The position numbers were made by a program, and so were the translations under genes. 64,000 nucleotides of DNA from Pyricularia pennisetigena (lineage: Eukaryota > Ascomycota > Sordariomycetes > Magnaporthales > Pyriculariaceae), in the NCBI RefSeq assembly GCF_004337985.1, contig NW_021940918.1:744001-808000 (forward strand). The letters run 5' to 3'. Position 1 is the first letter of the stretch, and the number at the start of each line of letters is the position of its first letter. The notes beneath the pieces were generated by a model. The model was not told where the DNA came from. It did not search any database and worked only from the letters and a program-made list of their open reading frames with translations. This document shows, piece by piece, positions 1 through 10,931 of this stretch.

Positions 1-87
1 GCTTAGCAAAAAAAGGAAGAAAAAAAGAAGAGAAAAGAAAAAAAAGGTAGAAAAACATTATGGGACGGCTTTGCCGTGCCGTCTGGC

Positions 88-615
88 TTAGAAAAGAAAA
101 TCGCAAAGAGACAACCCACCAAGAGCGCAGCTTTCCACCCGTGCAGGATCAAGGAATTTGCAATACCATGTCCACATTTCCCAACTGAATTGAAAACGAC
201 GATTTACCATAGAAGATAATTCCTGAAATGTATCAGGATACTTCTCTAATAGACTCCAATCGGTCTTCGGTAGTGCCTGACAGAGACACATTAACGATGT
301 GAAGGTAAGTCCTGATTCAAGTCCATGGTTTTCCCAGTACTCCGCAATTCGGTTTGCTTCACGACGGAAAGATCTTGGCGGCAATTTCTGAGGGAGTTTT
401 GCTTCCTGGAGAAATTTCCGTATACTGTTCCTGGTTTGAGTCTCCCGTTCATTTTTCTCTTCTTCCAAAAATGCGCGTCGTTCAGCTTTCTCGATTTCGC
501 TTGCTAGGTGTGCCGACTCATGCTCAGCCTGGAGAAGTTCAGCTTTAAGGGCATCCGCTTTGGCTTTTGCAGCTCTTACTCGATCTTGAAGGAATCTTGT
601 TCCCGTGTCCGCCAT
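88..615 (-). CDS. Hypothetical coiled-coil protein, 175 aa
   Basis: A single uninterrupted frame of 175 codons. Residues about 8-65 are rich in Ala, Lys, Glu and Arg with heptad-like spacing, suggesting one long coiled coil. The rest is a compact, Trp/Phe-containing region with no motif I recognise. There is no signal peptide or membrane segment. I chose the ATG at 615 because it is the first Met and places the coiled coil at the N-terminus. The stop lies 87 bp from the window edge, so a further downstream exon outside the window is possible. Function unknown. A real gene is likely from length and composition, but it could be one exon of a larger gene. Confidence 0.5.
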   Translation of the reverse strand: MADTGTRFLQDRVRAAKAKADALKAELLQAEHESAHLASEIEKAERRAFLEEEKNERETQTRNSIRKFLQEAKLPQKLPPRSFRREANRIAEYWENHGLESGLTFTSLMCLCQALPKTDWSLLEKYPDTFQELSSMVNRRFQFSWEMWTWYCKFLDPARVESCALGGLSLCDFLF

Positions 616-1030
616 GACTTGTGTGAGATTATTGAGGATACAGAATTCATGTAAAAATTCATATATGGATGTGAATGAGAAGACAAGTCCTGACGGCTAA
701 GGACGGTCATGCGTGGAATTTTCACAAAAAGGGATTTGGGAGCGATGCTGTCTCTTATTACAGCCATTCCAGGACCCCACCCTTATTTCTTGACGCAGCC
801 TCCAAGAAAGGAACGGGCTCAGGAGTGGGTCTTGAAGGTAATCGGGAAACACCATAATCAAGGGAGGGCGAGGAAGCGGGTCTCGAAAGGCATCCGAGAG
901 GTCAGCAGCAAAAAGGAGAGGGAGGAGCGGGTCTCGAAAGATGTTGCTCTGGGTACCGTTTGTTTAATCTTGAAGTCTTTGGCCTTTGGACCCACCACAC
1001 TATATGCAGCAGGATATGCTGTCTCCTGCA
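616..1030. other. Intergenic, short internal repeats
   Basis: I see no convincing gene here. The phrase GCGGGTCTCGAAAG or a close variant recurs near 823, 876 and 928, giving a small imperfect repeat cluster. Open frames across it are probably chance. Confidence 0.4.
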
Positions 1031-1465
1031 AACTAATTTGGACTGGCGCTCGCCTTTCTCTCCATCGTAAGTGAATTTCGTGCCCCAGAGAGAGCCCAGG
1101 TCTCGGGCAATTGGCTGATTCTGGTCGTCAAAGGTGAAGGAGAGGTGGAAGCGGCTAACTCCCGGCAGTTTCGGCAGCACAAAGTCGACGTCCGGTGCAC
1201 GTCCTGTTACGACACCAAGACGGCTTCAGGTGCTCTGGCTGAGCCTGAGCACGATACAAGGGTCCCCATTGAAGCGTCCACGCTCTTCGGGCTCCTCGGT
1301 CGCATCCCTGTCGTGACGGCTGCGGCGAACATTGTTACAGCTGCTGCTGGCGGCCGCTGGGACGAACCTCGACTTATTCTCGGGCAGGGAAATAGCGTAA
1401 GAGGCGCCTTTGTTGCCCAAGCCATCGATAGGGTAGAGGTAGAGGATGATATCGGGGTCTGTCAT
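1031..1465 (-). pseudogene. FHA-domain (FHA-kinase family) pseudogene fragment
   Basis: Read on the minus strand from the ATG at 1465, the frame opens with an N-terminus typical of fungal FHA-Ser/Thr-kinase families (PDIILYLYP, then LPENKSRF). After an in-frame TGA near 1226 the same frame resumes with FVLPKLPGVSRFHLSFTFD, then ARDLGS and GTKFTYDGE, which are the FHA beta strands with the conserved Ser-x-x-His-type phosphopeptide-binding region. Homology is lost after about 1031, so most of the FHA tail and all of the kinase are missing. The stop is what a CGA to TGA change would give, compatible with RIP-type C-to-T mutation. A truncated copy of the gene family also seen at 28.8-31.0 kb is the simplest reading. 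Confidence 0.65.
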
Positions 1466-2791
1466 TGTCCAGCGAATGTGGTTAAGGTCTGTGCCTTCTT
1501 TACACTCATACCCGTTTGTAATTGGGTTGTTCCCACTATCTGCAGACCCTCAGAGGCCTATGAACGCCAATGGATTCCCGGCTTGCCTCACAGATCGGGG
1601 ACAGTTAATCGACGAGCACAAAGTGTGGCCTCGCAGACCCAATAATACCACCCCACCTTCCCCCTTTTGCTCACCAACTGACCCCTGGATAAGCAAGCAG
1701 CCATCCACGAACAGATGGCCAGAGCATACTCATCGCATGCAGCCAAGACAGAAATAACTAGCGAGTGGCCAGGCTATGGGCAGTCTGTTCCGCGACAGAC
1801 GCAGCCCAGTCCAGTCCCGCTGCTCAAGTACTTCAGAGCTCGTTTGTTTCCGGATGATCCACTTGAAAATCGCTTCCTCCACAACGCGTGATAAATTGCT
1901 GCTCTGTATATCCCAAAACATAAAAGCAAACAAACGTGCCGATCAGTCGCGTCTTGTGGTTTTTCTTATCTTTGTGTTGAGAGACAAGGGTGGTGTGCAC
2001 GCCAGTCTTTGCCTAATCTCTATTGGACACCCTGTGAGTCGTCACAGCTACCAGACTCCAGCTTGTAGATTGTGATTGAAGCCGCGGTCAACGGCAATCA
2101 GCTCCATTCAGACCCGAAGACGACGTGATGTATAATTATAAAATGAGTTGATTGGACGACACGTCTCGGTGGCTAACCGGTGGGCTTGTTGGTATGTTCT
2201 AGGATGTAAAAGCCATCGGCATTCCCTATGTACGGAAATTTGCTGCTGCTGCTGCTGTAAGCCCGAGGTTGTGGTCAGGCTGTTTGACATAAGATCAGGG
2301 TTTTTTTAGGTGCTATGAAAATGGTCCTTTGAGCGTCAATAGCTATTATTACTTCGCTTCAACTGTCTTATGAAATCGCGCTTAATACCATATGGATTTC
2401 TTCCGGCCCTGCAATTCACCTGTGAGATCCATTCGCCACGCCTGATAGCAGATTTTGGCCTGACTCGAACTGACAGGAGAGTCCAAAGAAGACGATTTGT
2501 GATTTGAACGGCAGCTACACCTACGTCGGTCAGTCGAAAAGGTTGGAAGATGCGTCGGCGAATAAAGATTTTCAGCTAGTATTGGAACGTTGCCTTTATT
2601 CTGAGCCAGTCAGAGCTCCTTGGGGGGACGACAGTTGGTAGGCCAAGCTCAAATCAATAAGGTCAAAACGACGTAACATTTACACTCTTCTATCCCCGAA
2701 AACTTAGATGCATGACCCGGATGTTTTTTTAGCCTTCCAACTCACGACTGACCCACGTGGGTGAAGTCACCGTCCCATTCACGATAAGTCA
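1466..2791. other. Intergenic, repeat remnants
   Basis: No gene is supported. It contains one copy of a dispersed repeat (1690-1800) and a short CAG/CTG run near 2240-2257. It lies between the FHA pseudogene and the 3' end of the FHA-APSES-like gene. Confidence 0.4.
1690..1800 (+). repeat. Dispersed repeat, copy 1
   Basis: This stretch matches the reverse complement of 7741-7850. The best-conserved part is about 29 bp around CGCATGCAGCCAAG. Several differences are C/T transitions. The identity of the parent element is unknown. Confidence 0.55.
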
Positions 2792-4770
2792 TCACTCTAA
2801 CGTCTCGATAGGTTGGCCGTTCTTGATGGACTGCAAGTAATTCTCTGCGTTTGGGTGATACTTGATCCTTGCATAACCGCCGTTGTTCTTGGTGTGTCTG
2901 TAGACGTGGCTGGCAAAATTGTCCTTGCGGGTTTCTTGTTTTTGACATATTAAACAGGTGAAGATTTCAGGGTTTTTATGTCTCCTATGGCAACTTTGTC
3001 AGCCCTGGGCTTTTTGTGGTTTTCACCTTTGGTGTGCGATCATCCGGGATACATGTACTCACTTTTGATGGCGTGTCAGAGTTCCCCGGGTTTTATAGCT
3101 TAGCTTACAGCCTGGGAAATCGCAAACATATTTCCGGGCCTCCAAGACTGACTTTATATCATCCGTCAAATCAGAGATTTCCAGGTGATCGCAAAATTCA
3201 GACACATCGGCAATCCGAATATATGTCCCTTGAACAGTATGGTGACCCGTTACATACGTTCGTTTGACTTCAGGGTGCGAAGACAGATATTTAGTCGTGA
3301 CATGTCTCGAGATGCCGTGAGACCTGACGATTTGAGATGCATTAACAGTCTGCTTCGACGGTATGCACACGATCGACTTATTATTCAAGTGCAAGATTGC
3401 ATAGTCTGAAGCCTTCTGGCCGTTGACTTGTCCGGCTTGTACTGCATCAGCTTGTGAAGTAATGTTGTCTCGACTTCCGGTGCCGGCGTCTTCATCTTCC
3501 TGGGCCGTCGCAGATGCGCTTTGGTTTTCTGGCCCCTGTTGCTGGGGGTGGTCGTACAATTGGAAGTTTCGGCTAATATATGCATTTTCCTTGGTAGCGG
3601 GAAATATTCGTTCCGCTTCAGCAACTTGGACAGTGTTAAATTGGGTATGCTGACCTGAATGGCGCCATCTCCAGTCGATAGCTTCTCGGGCAGCAGATCC
3701 CGAGGTGAGAGGGTTGAATAAATCGGCCGGGGAATTGTAGCGCCTCAACTCCGGGTCAACAGGCCCCTCCCCAAACTCGATGCCGAGGTCTGCGACCTCC
3801 ACATCACCAATCGAGTTGTGCCGCAATGCGGTGACTGCAGAATAGGGCTCAGGGATCTCTCCCCATGGTTCTGTGTCGGCCAAGCTGTGGAGTGCAGTGG
3901 GATATTCAGGCACGCCAAGGTCGCTGGCTACGAAATCACCAGTCGGGTTGTGCCATAATTGAGGAGCGGCGAGGCTCTTCTCGCAGTAGCTTCCAGTCCG
4001 GACTGCGGAACCGTGCTCAGGAATCTCTCCCCATGGTTCTGCGCGGAAGACGGTAGCACTGGTCCCGGACCCCAGATCTTCCCCGAAACTATAACCTAGA
4101 GTGCTCGCGCTTGTGTTCGCTTTTGATTCAACGTTCAAGTCTTGGATAGATGGAACCTGTAGCGCAAGTTGAGCGCAATAGTCTCTCAGTTGGTGACGAT
4201 ATTCTGGGGTTTGAGCCGGAGGTCGGATCGTGATGATGTTCTGGCCAACCTCTACCATTATGTCTTCATTTTCAGGAATCGCTGTTTGAGTTCGTAATTC
4301 CAACGTACCTATCCTTCGTGAAACCACCCGAGTAGTATTTCTGCTCAGGTTTTTCATAATGAGGGTACTGTACTTGAGATCGATCTCAATTCCAAACTGT
4401 CGCTTGCTGATACCGTCATGTCGGTCTCCGAGGAGGCGAATATCGCAAGTGTTCTCATCACGACCGAAGACGAACATCCAACTATAAATATGGCGTGAGT
4501 AAAGACGTTTTACTTACAGCGGTACTCTTCTTACCTAGATTTTGATTTGCATTTGTGCGCCGTTGTGATCTGTAGAAATGGCATACTCGGCGGAACAGGA
4601 GTTCGCTCCTCAGTTCCGATAGTCGTGGCGGATGTGGAAGGGTTGCTCCAACTGTCAACGATGGCGCAAGACTCGCCATCCACTTGGAACTTTGCATTTG
4701 GCTCCATATCCAGGAATTGCTTGTTCCCACAATGTACAGTGAAAATAGTGATTGGTGTTGAAGTTGTCAT
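2792..4770 (-). CDS. FHA - APSES/KilA-N-like - double C2H2 finger protein, 615 aa
   Basis: Three exons: 4770-4535, 4481-3063 and 2984-2792. Introns are 4482-4534 (GTAAGA...TAG) and 2985-3062 (GTGAGT...TAG), and the frame closes exactly (1848 nt). Residues about 1-130 look like an FHA phosphothreonine-binding domain (FVFGRDENTCDIRLL, then ISKRQFGIEID). Around 150-165 is an orphan kinase-like glycine loop (GEDLGSGTSATVFRA) with no kinase behind it. An internal duplication follows, each copy opening with EPWGEIPE, 168 bp apart. Residues about 449-515 resemble an APSES/KilA-N DNA-binding fold (VNASQIVRSHGI, TKYL, VQGTYIRI). Two C2H2 fingers come last; the second intron falls between finger 1 (C-x4-C-x12-H-x3-H) and finger 2 (CLIC...HVYRH). 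The inferred role is a phospho-responsive nuclear regulator. The module order is unusual. Confidence 0.8.
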
Positions 4771-5204
4771 TTTGAGAAGGGCACACAGCGTTTATGTAAG
4801 GCAGAAATAGTTGCATAGCCGCAATGGCGAATGTTTTAATCGAATTTGGGACCCATGGGATCCTATTTAAATACTAAGGGACTGCACAAAGAGTTACACA
4901 GAATGAGTAAGCGACGCGTACCCGTTCATGTTAAGCACGTCGGGCAGTGTGCCGACCTGGACGACAACCAACGGATCTGCACACAAAGAGCGCAACTGAG
5001 ACCTGAGATGTAGACTTTAGGCAACTTTGGCAAGGCAGAGCCTGCTACCCCGCTAAGGCACATACTGATGAGTGTAGACCCACACCATCCAACCAAACAG
5101 TGGACAAACCGCAACTCGTCGCAGCGCGTTAAAGCATCCAGGCGCACCTTCGCTTTCAAACTTCGTACTCGAGCCAGCCAGTTCTTCGGTCATACTCAAT
5201 CCAG
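4771..5204. promoter_or_regulatory. Shared divergent promoter region
   Basis: These 434 bp separate the start codons of two divergently transcribed genes. A TATTTAAATA box lies at about 4862-4871, roughly 95 bp upstream of the minus-strand start. Co-regulation is possible but only inferred from the arrangement. Confidence 0.45.
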
Positions 5205-6735
5205 ATGGACAAGCTTACCATTCCGGCTTTGACGAAGGCCAACCTCGATAAACACCAGAGGAACCTTCCCGAAATAAAATTGCTCAAAGCGAAAGAAGGA
5301 GTGCACGGTTTTCTCTCCAACTTGAAATTTAAACTGTCCGAATGCACCCGCGACAGTTGCCGCATCCGCGACGCTGAAAGTGTGTACATCGCCAGCAATG
5401 ACGAGCTCGGTTATCGAGGCACTCAAGAGCCCAAACTCGACCTGGATGATCCCCTTTTTTGGAAGCACCGACTCCTCAAGTTCGAAACCATATACCAGCC
5501 CATCATCAAGCTAGAATCGGCCAAGAGTGCCGTCGTGGGGTATATCATCTCCATCTATCAACTTGGACGTGAAGGTTTCCAGTTTCTGAAAGATTACGAG
5601 ATTTATTTGGCGGCCCCCAAACCAGATCTCAGCTTGCTCCGCTATCGGTCCGAAGCACCCAACCTGGAATCCCTCGAGTATTGGCAATTTCAAGTGAAAT
5701 GTCTGCAGGAGAAATACTCTCAGATTTGTCGGCAAAAGTTTGGGTGGGAATCTGATTTAACAAACCCAGCCCGGCAAATCGAACAGAACGCACCTGTACA
5801 ACCCAACGAGTATTTTGTGGAGGACCCGACTTCTGCTTCGACCTCCATTTCGAGCTTACTCAGGCAGGAGGAGCGACGTCGGGTCACAGACAGGTGGCTG
5901 GGCACCGCATCAACACCCGGTACGACTTGCCCTCCGCAAGATTTACGTATGCGCAACGACGGAAGCTGACACGATTGAGCAGACAACAGCCTGCCACCGG
6001 CGACGCAGCTCTCATTCTCGTATGAAACGAATGTCCGGAGCAGCGCGGGGTCAGGTGCTGAAGGGCTCCTACTTCTCCCGAGCCCACTATGGTATAATGC
6101 AAAGCGGAATCGCGTCCGAGGTTCCGTTCGTGACTTGCTCTTGGGGTTGCGCAATCATTGCGGCAAGGAAGGCCGGCAGTTTGTGGACGCCGATGTCTAT
6201 GTTGCCGATGATATTGCACAACGTCGTGGCAAAGGTTCAAGCCTAGAGGCCGAAATCGCCAGTGGCTACATTAACGTTCCCGTCATTGCTAGAGATATTG
6301 CCTTCTGGGAAGAAAAGGAAGTTGATGTTGGGAATAAATACCGTATGCATTTATCTAGCATCCTGACCAGCTTGTATCAAACCACTAACTTGTTATTTAC
6401 AAGGACTCTTAAATGGAATATCGTCGAGTTCAGATCTTGAAGGCAATGACCGATCGGGTGCTGACCGTTCAAGCTTAACACCACAAGTAAAGGGGACAGG
6501 CAGAAGGGGGAAATATCAATTTCAGGAGGTTCTAGCCTGCGATAACCAGGAAAATCGACCATCAACTGCTCCAACACCGGTCCGACAGCCCAATAACATA
6601 TTTGAAGGGAGACCTCCTCGACGGAAACGAAAAGCAGATGCTGCCTTTGAACAGCCCGAAACCACACGCCGTACTGCACAATCGCGTGCGAGCCGGCGTC
6701 TCGGTGGGAAACCGCCGGAATTCCCTGGGCTTTAG
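5205..6735 (+). CDS. Hypothetical protein with basic C-terminus, 468 aa
   Basis: Three exons: 5205-5919, 5983-6342 and 6404-6735. Intron 1 (5920-5982) starts GTACGA and ends CTGAC...GAGCAG. Intron 2 (6343-6403) starts GTATGC and ends CTAAC...ACAAG. Both are phase 1 and the total is 1407 nt, which supports the model strongly. The N-terminal half is a soluble helical region with many Leu/Lys/Glu. The middle contains GRQFVDADVYVADD. The tail is Ser/Arg-rich with a likely nuclear signal (PPRRKRKADA). I do not recognise the family and do not propose a function beyond probable nuclear location. It is divergent from the FHA-APSES-like gene. Confidence 0.7.
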
Positions 6736-7264
6736 TCCGAGCACTTGGGTCGCCACGACCCTTGGCTAACAACAAGCATTGTGGTCTTATGGCAGGCATA
6801 AGCGCCTTTGAACGCAATCACTGGCCTCGTACCGGCTGTCGAGAGACGGTGGTGAAGGAAACGGGGACAGGATTGAACCCAGTCTGACGCCGCCTAGGAC
6901 ATCCGCCAGCTTCAGCAGCCCTATTATCCCCAAATACTGCTAAACTCTCATACTATTTCCGGCTTGCGGGTGCTGGTTGCGTGTTTCCCAGGGCACACGA
7001 AGATTCTTTTAGAAGTTCTTTGGCCGCTTCCTGCCCGGCATGTCAGCCTTGAGCTAGGCGCGTGTCCGAGATAGCGGATCCCTATTTACGTCCTCCTTCT
7101 CTCCGGTTTTTGCTCTCCCCAAACCTCCCCTGGATGGCACTAAGACTCTTTTGCGCGGCTGGAACCTCCCGTTCTCGGTGGCTGCGAGGCTGATGGGGCC
7201 CGCGCAGAACCCAGCGGCCAATGACAGCATCCCGTCAGGCTGGACAAGCTGTTCGGGCATTGTT

Positions 7265-7690
7265 GAGTTAGAGATTAAAAAATCGATCTAAATACATTAC
7301 GGCAAAATCATGGGAACAAGTTTCCACAGGCAAACACATCCTCCATTTTGAAACGTCTATAGCCAAGATTGCCACGAAAATGGTCGTGAGCTCGCACGTG
7401 CGACTTGCTAGGTGCCTCCTGACGCCAGATGGACACGCTTCAGCGAGACTTTGGCGCGTAATGATATACCAAGCTCGCGTTTGCATCCAAATGGAGCCGA
7501 TTGCCACTGGTCGTGGTCTTGTATCACATCCCTGAGTTAGAATTTGGCAGCCGTGACAACTTTGGAATCTCCAATCAAAGCTTAAACAGCACTGGCGCTC
7601 GCGACGACGCTCCCACTACCCTTACCTGTCAACCAAGGAGGAGAACAACCAACCCTGAGACGCGACTGATCGGCGGGTTTTTTTTGGACA
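7265..7690 (+). repeat. Dispersed repeat R2, AT-shifted copy
   Basis: Collinear with 13045-13370 in the same orientation, from the shared GTTAGAGATTAAA to the shared GACGCGACTGATCGGCG. Many differences are C-to-T or G-to-A in this copy relative to the other (for example TTCCACAGGC here, TTCCGCCGGC there), which is the pattern of repeat-induced point mutation. Parent element unknown. Confidence 0.65.
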
Positions 7691-7740
7691 AATAACAGCA
7701 CTCAACACGCGTAGAGGAGGAGGCGATTATTCAGAGTGGA

Positions 7741-7850
7741 TCATCGTAGGAGAGAAAGGGGGGCTGGACTGCATCTCTCACGGAACAAACTGTCCATGTC
7801 ATTCCTACTTGGCTGCATGCGATAAGTATGCTCTGGTAGTGTATTACCCA
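7741..7850 (-). repeat. Dispersed repeat, copy 2
   Basis: Inverted copy of 1690-1800, best conserved around CTTGGCTGCATGCGATAAG. Confidence 0.55.
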
Positions 7851-8777
7851 GTACTGGCCTCTGGTTTGGAGGCATCCTTTTCTGGGCGTCCTTTGTGGAT
7901 GCCAGTGTGCATTGTTTGCTCATCCCACCTTAGTCGGCGAGCAAAAAGAGCAGGTGTGGTGGGATCTGGACTTGTGAGTTACACAGTTTCTCCTATGTGG
8001 AGGCCGCCTTGTTTACGGCTGACTATTCAAAACGATTGGGCATGATTTGTGTTTGCCTGCGGGTGGCGCGTTGTTTTGGTTGTCTATCGACTGAGTGAAC
8101 AGGGACCATGTACCCGGTCATCAGATGTTCTTTTTCACGGTTGCTTTGGAGCTGCGCAATGTGACGACCATGGATGCTGAATGCATGGGGTGAAAATGGT
8201 ATGCAGGTTCCGGACTTTGGGTGTGGATGTAGTCACTCTTCGTAATAGCAGTAATAATCGTTCCAGAGGGAAGTTTTCCCTGGAGGGCCACAGTACCTCT
8301 TGAAACTAACGACAGCCGGATGCCAGCTTCTTCACGTCGGCTACACCCATACTCGCTCATGAGGTAATCACACATACGAGTCTTAGGGCGACCTTAACGC
8401 CGGCATATTAGCCTGTATGCCGTCTCCGCCACAATCCAAACAGATACACTCGTCCCCAGCCGCTGGTTATCCCCGGTTCCTGCGAGCCATGGGTGTGGGC
8501 AAGAGGGTGCGAGAGGGGTTGCACCCTCTCGCCCGAACCCTTGATCGTGACGACGTCTCTACCGCTCGTGTTTCCGCTTGCTACTTGCAGTCGGGAAAAC
8601 ATGTAATTATTATCTCCAACCGATATTGTTAGGGCATAAGCCTTTGCCTTTAAAAGCTTAATAAACCTTTTCCAAAACTCTTGGATTCAGGCACCTTCAT
8701 AGTCCTTTTATATAATACTTTGAAGAGTCGGCATATCAATACACCAAGCCCATCATTATCCTGTTGGTTCCATCAGC

Positions 8778-9225
8778 ATGTGTCAAAAAGTTACCAATCT
8801 ATTTGATTGTGGTCATACCAAAGAACCCTCCGTGTTGCACCCTAAAGACCCCGAGGACTGCCCAGAAGCCGTACAAGCAAATCGCCATAATGCAAGAACC
8901 GGCAAACTCCTTCCTTGCATAAACCCTCCAACAACCCGGGCCAGCACTGGGGGGTATTGTCAGACCACCAAATGCAAGAAGTGGTATCTCAAACAATATG
9001 GCTGGTACTGCTGCCAGTGTCAAACCCAAATTGATGGAGAAGATGAACTGGGCAATGTGTATGACACTTGCTTGTGCGAACACTCAATCTGCCGAAAATG
9101 TCGATCAGTTGTCTCGTAAGTCATGTTTTTATTCTTTCATTCTTAGGGTTAAACGTAGGCTGATAATTGCAAATAACTCTAGTCAGGAGGACATTAATCA
9201 CCAACCGCGATATGAGGACTATTAG
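8778..9225 (+). CDS. Small Cys/His-rich protein, 126 aa
   Basis: Two exons, 8778-9115 and 9183-9225, with intron 9116-9182 (GTAAGT...CTCTAG, 67 bp, branch-like CTGAT). The frame closes at 381 nt. The protein has no signal peptide. It opens MCQKVTNLFDCGH and contains about 16 cysteines, including YCQTTKC, WYCCQC and TCLCEHSICRKC, which look like paired zinc-binding knuckles. Short CGH-starting proteins of this sort are common in filamentous ascomycetes but have no established function. An alternative acceptor at 9146 would also keep frame but would need a 31-bp intron, which is too short. Confidence 0.65.
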
Positions 9226-9866
9226 CCGAATATAGTTGTCCCGTGCACCTACATCGAACGCAATCAGCCCCAGGTCAAAGGCACTACACAAGCATTCTCG
9301 AACCCACCTTGCCATATGCCTTTTCATCACTATCTCCCGTTGACACACATTTTCAATCAGAAACGTGGCCTAACAAGCAAGTCACACTCATTTGCTTCAC
9401 TTTCCTTAGGCTTGAGCCTGCCAAAGGAAACCCACGCATTGTTTTCATTTCACGAGTAGTATGACAAACGGTGGGATTCTATCATTTTAAATAGAAAAGT
9501 ATCAAAGACAACGTTCAGAATAGCAATTTGTTATGTTACCGTGAGAAGTACACAAGTTAATAGACCGCAAAATTAAGGCAAAGTTGATAGTCACACATTG
9601 GCTAATATCACAGGCCTTGAAATCGAGACGAACCAGAATTGACAACGATTTTGTAGGCATCTTTTCATTATAGCACAAGCGACTTTGTGTCATGGTAATA
9701 CAAAATTGAAGTCTGCCACTGGCCCTGTCTAGTTGGTCGGACGTGGGGTTTTTGGACGAGGAACTCCCCAGCAGAGTCATTTATGCTGCAATTCACACTG
9801 GGTCTTGACTAAGACTTGAAGAATACGAAAAGTTTCATCGCCTCTGTCCGCCTCTGGAATAAATCT
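9226..9866. other. Intergenic
   Basis: Between two genes transcribed toward each other. I see no further gene, RNA or repeat. Confidence 0.4.
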
Positions 9867-10931
9867 TCAACCCATGTTACAAAGCCAAACTTGAATCTTA
9901 TCCAATCCTTCAAGGTCACCTTCCTCTGTTTCACAGTTATCGTGACTAACCCAAGTGCGAGTGTAGCCGCCGTCAAAGTCAATCAACCACAAGTCGTCAT
10001 TCTTATCAACCAATATGTTGTCAGGTTTGGCATCTCCCCACTGTATCCCAGCCTTGTGAAGGGTTTGAACGGTCGTTCCCAGTTCTTTGGCCCAGCGCTT
10101 GCGAGTTTCCTGGTTGGTTGACCTTGCGATATTCATCAAGGTGCTGGGTGCGGGAGTGATTTTGGGCTCAATGTACACCAAGAGCAAACCAGTAATTCGT
10201 GTTTGGTTAGGAGTGTCGACATCGACATCGCACACGACACCTTGGAGGCGACAAATGCGCATATCAGATGGGATTTGACCGGTTGCTAAAGCGTCCGAAA
10301 TCTTGCGGAAAGTTCTGAGCTCACGAAAAACTGCCGGAAATCCGCGTTCAAAGCCTTTGAAATGGCAAGTAACATCGCCTTGAACAAAAACCTTGGACGG
10401 AGGAGATAAAAGCGGATTTTCGCCGGGATTGGCCGAAATTATTTGGACGTCACGTGCTAAGTACCAATTTGGCACCCACTTGTCCAAATCAAGGCTCTTC
10501 CATAGTCTCGATTGCCGATATTCTCCGGGAGGCAGATAAGGATTTTCGTAGTCTCTCCTTGGTCGAATCTTGCCTTCATCTGCAGTGGCAATCAATAGAA
10601 ACCACTCAGGGTTAAGCCATTGATGCAATGTGATTGGTGGCATTGGTGGGTCTGGGGCGAGCGCTGAGATAATTTCGTTGAATGGTTGCGCAAGCTTTTC
10701 TGCCTCAGCCCTTCTCGCATCGTAGCCTTCGTCACCAACGTCGTCTTCGTGTTCATTGGTTTTCAGTATCTTGAGCGACTTGTAGAAGTCTGCAAGAAGA
10801 ATTGGCTCTGCTTCCAACTCAGCGGGTATGCACTGAAGATAGAAAACAGCTCCAGAAGAGCGCACGATTATTGTGCATTCGTTATCCCTGGTGCTGGTGG
10901 TCCAACTGTCAATAACGAATTGTGTCTGCAT
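9867..10931 (-). CDS. Atypical protein-kinase-like protein, 354 aa
   Basis: A single exon. The C-terminal third carries a kinase-type catalytic segment: QWGDAKPDNIL, then DLWLIDFDGG. Asp, Lys and Asn of the catalytic loop are present, but the usual His-Arg before Asp is Trp-Gly, and the DFG motif reads DFD. No clear glycine-rich loop precedes it. The first 200 residues (tandem acidic and Pro-rich stretches, then W-rich segments) match no domain I know. This layout fits the large fungal family annotated as protein-kinase-like or aminoglycoside-phosphotransferase-like proteins. Activity cannot be judged; it may be a pseudokinase. Start chosen at the first Met, with no nearby upstream splice signal. 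Confidence 0.7.
   Translation of the reverse strand: MQTQFVIDSWTTSTRDNECTIIVRSSGAVFYLQCIPAELEAEPILLADFYKSLKILKTNEHEDDVGDEGYDARRAEAEKLAQPFNEIISALAPDPPMPPITLHQWLNPEWFLLIATADEGKIRPRRDYENPYLPPGEYRQSRLWKSLDLDKWVPNWYLARDVQIISANPGENPLLSPPSKVFVQGDVTCHFKGFERGFPAVFRELRTFRKISDALATGQIPSDMRICRLQGVVCDVDVDTPNQTRITGLLLVYIEPKITPAPSTLMNIARSTNQETRKRWAKELGTTVQTLHKAGIQWGDAKPDNILVDKNDDLWLIDFDGGYTRTWVSHDNCETEEGDLEGLDKIQVWLCNMG

Larger units (their letters stand above)
6736..8777. other. Intergenic with dispersed repeats
   Basis: No gene is supported over 2 kb. It contains repeat copies at 7265-7690 and 7741-7850. The remaining open frames are short and lack family features or splice support. Confidence 0.4.

Noticed and set aside
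1145..1645. A 166-codon plus-strand frame
   Set aside because: It is the complement of the FHA pseudogene and has no motif of its own.
9116..9146. Alternative 31-bp intron in the Cys-rich gene
   Set aside because: Shorter than fungal introns allow; the 67-bp intron also keeps frame and has a branch-like site.
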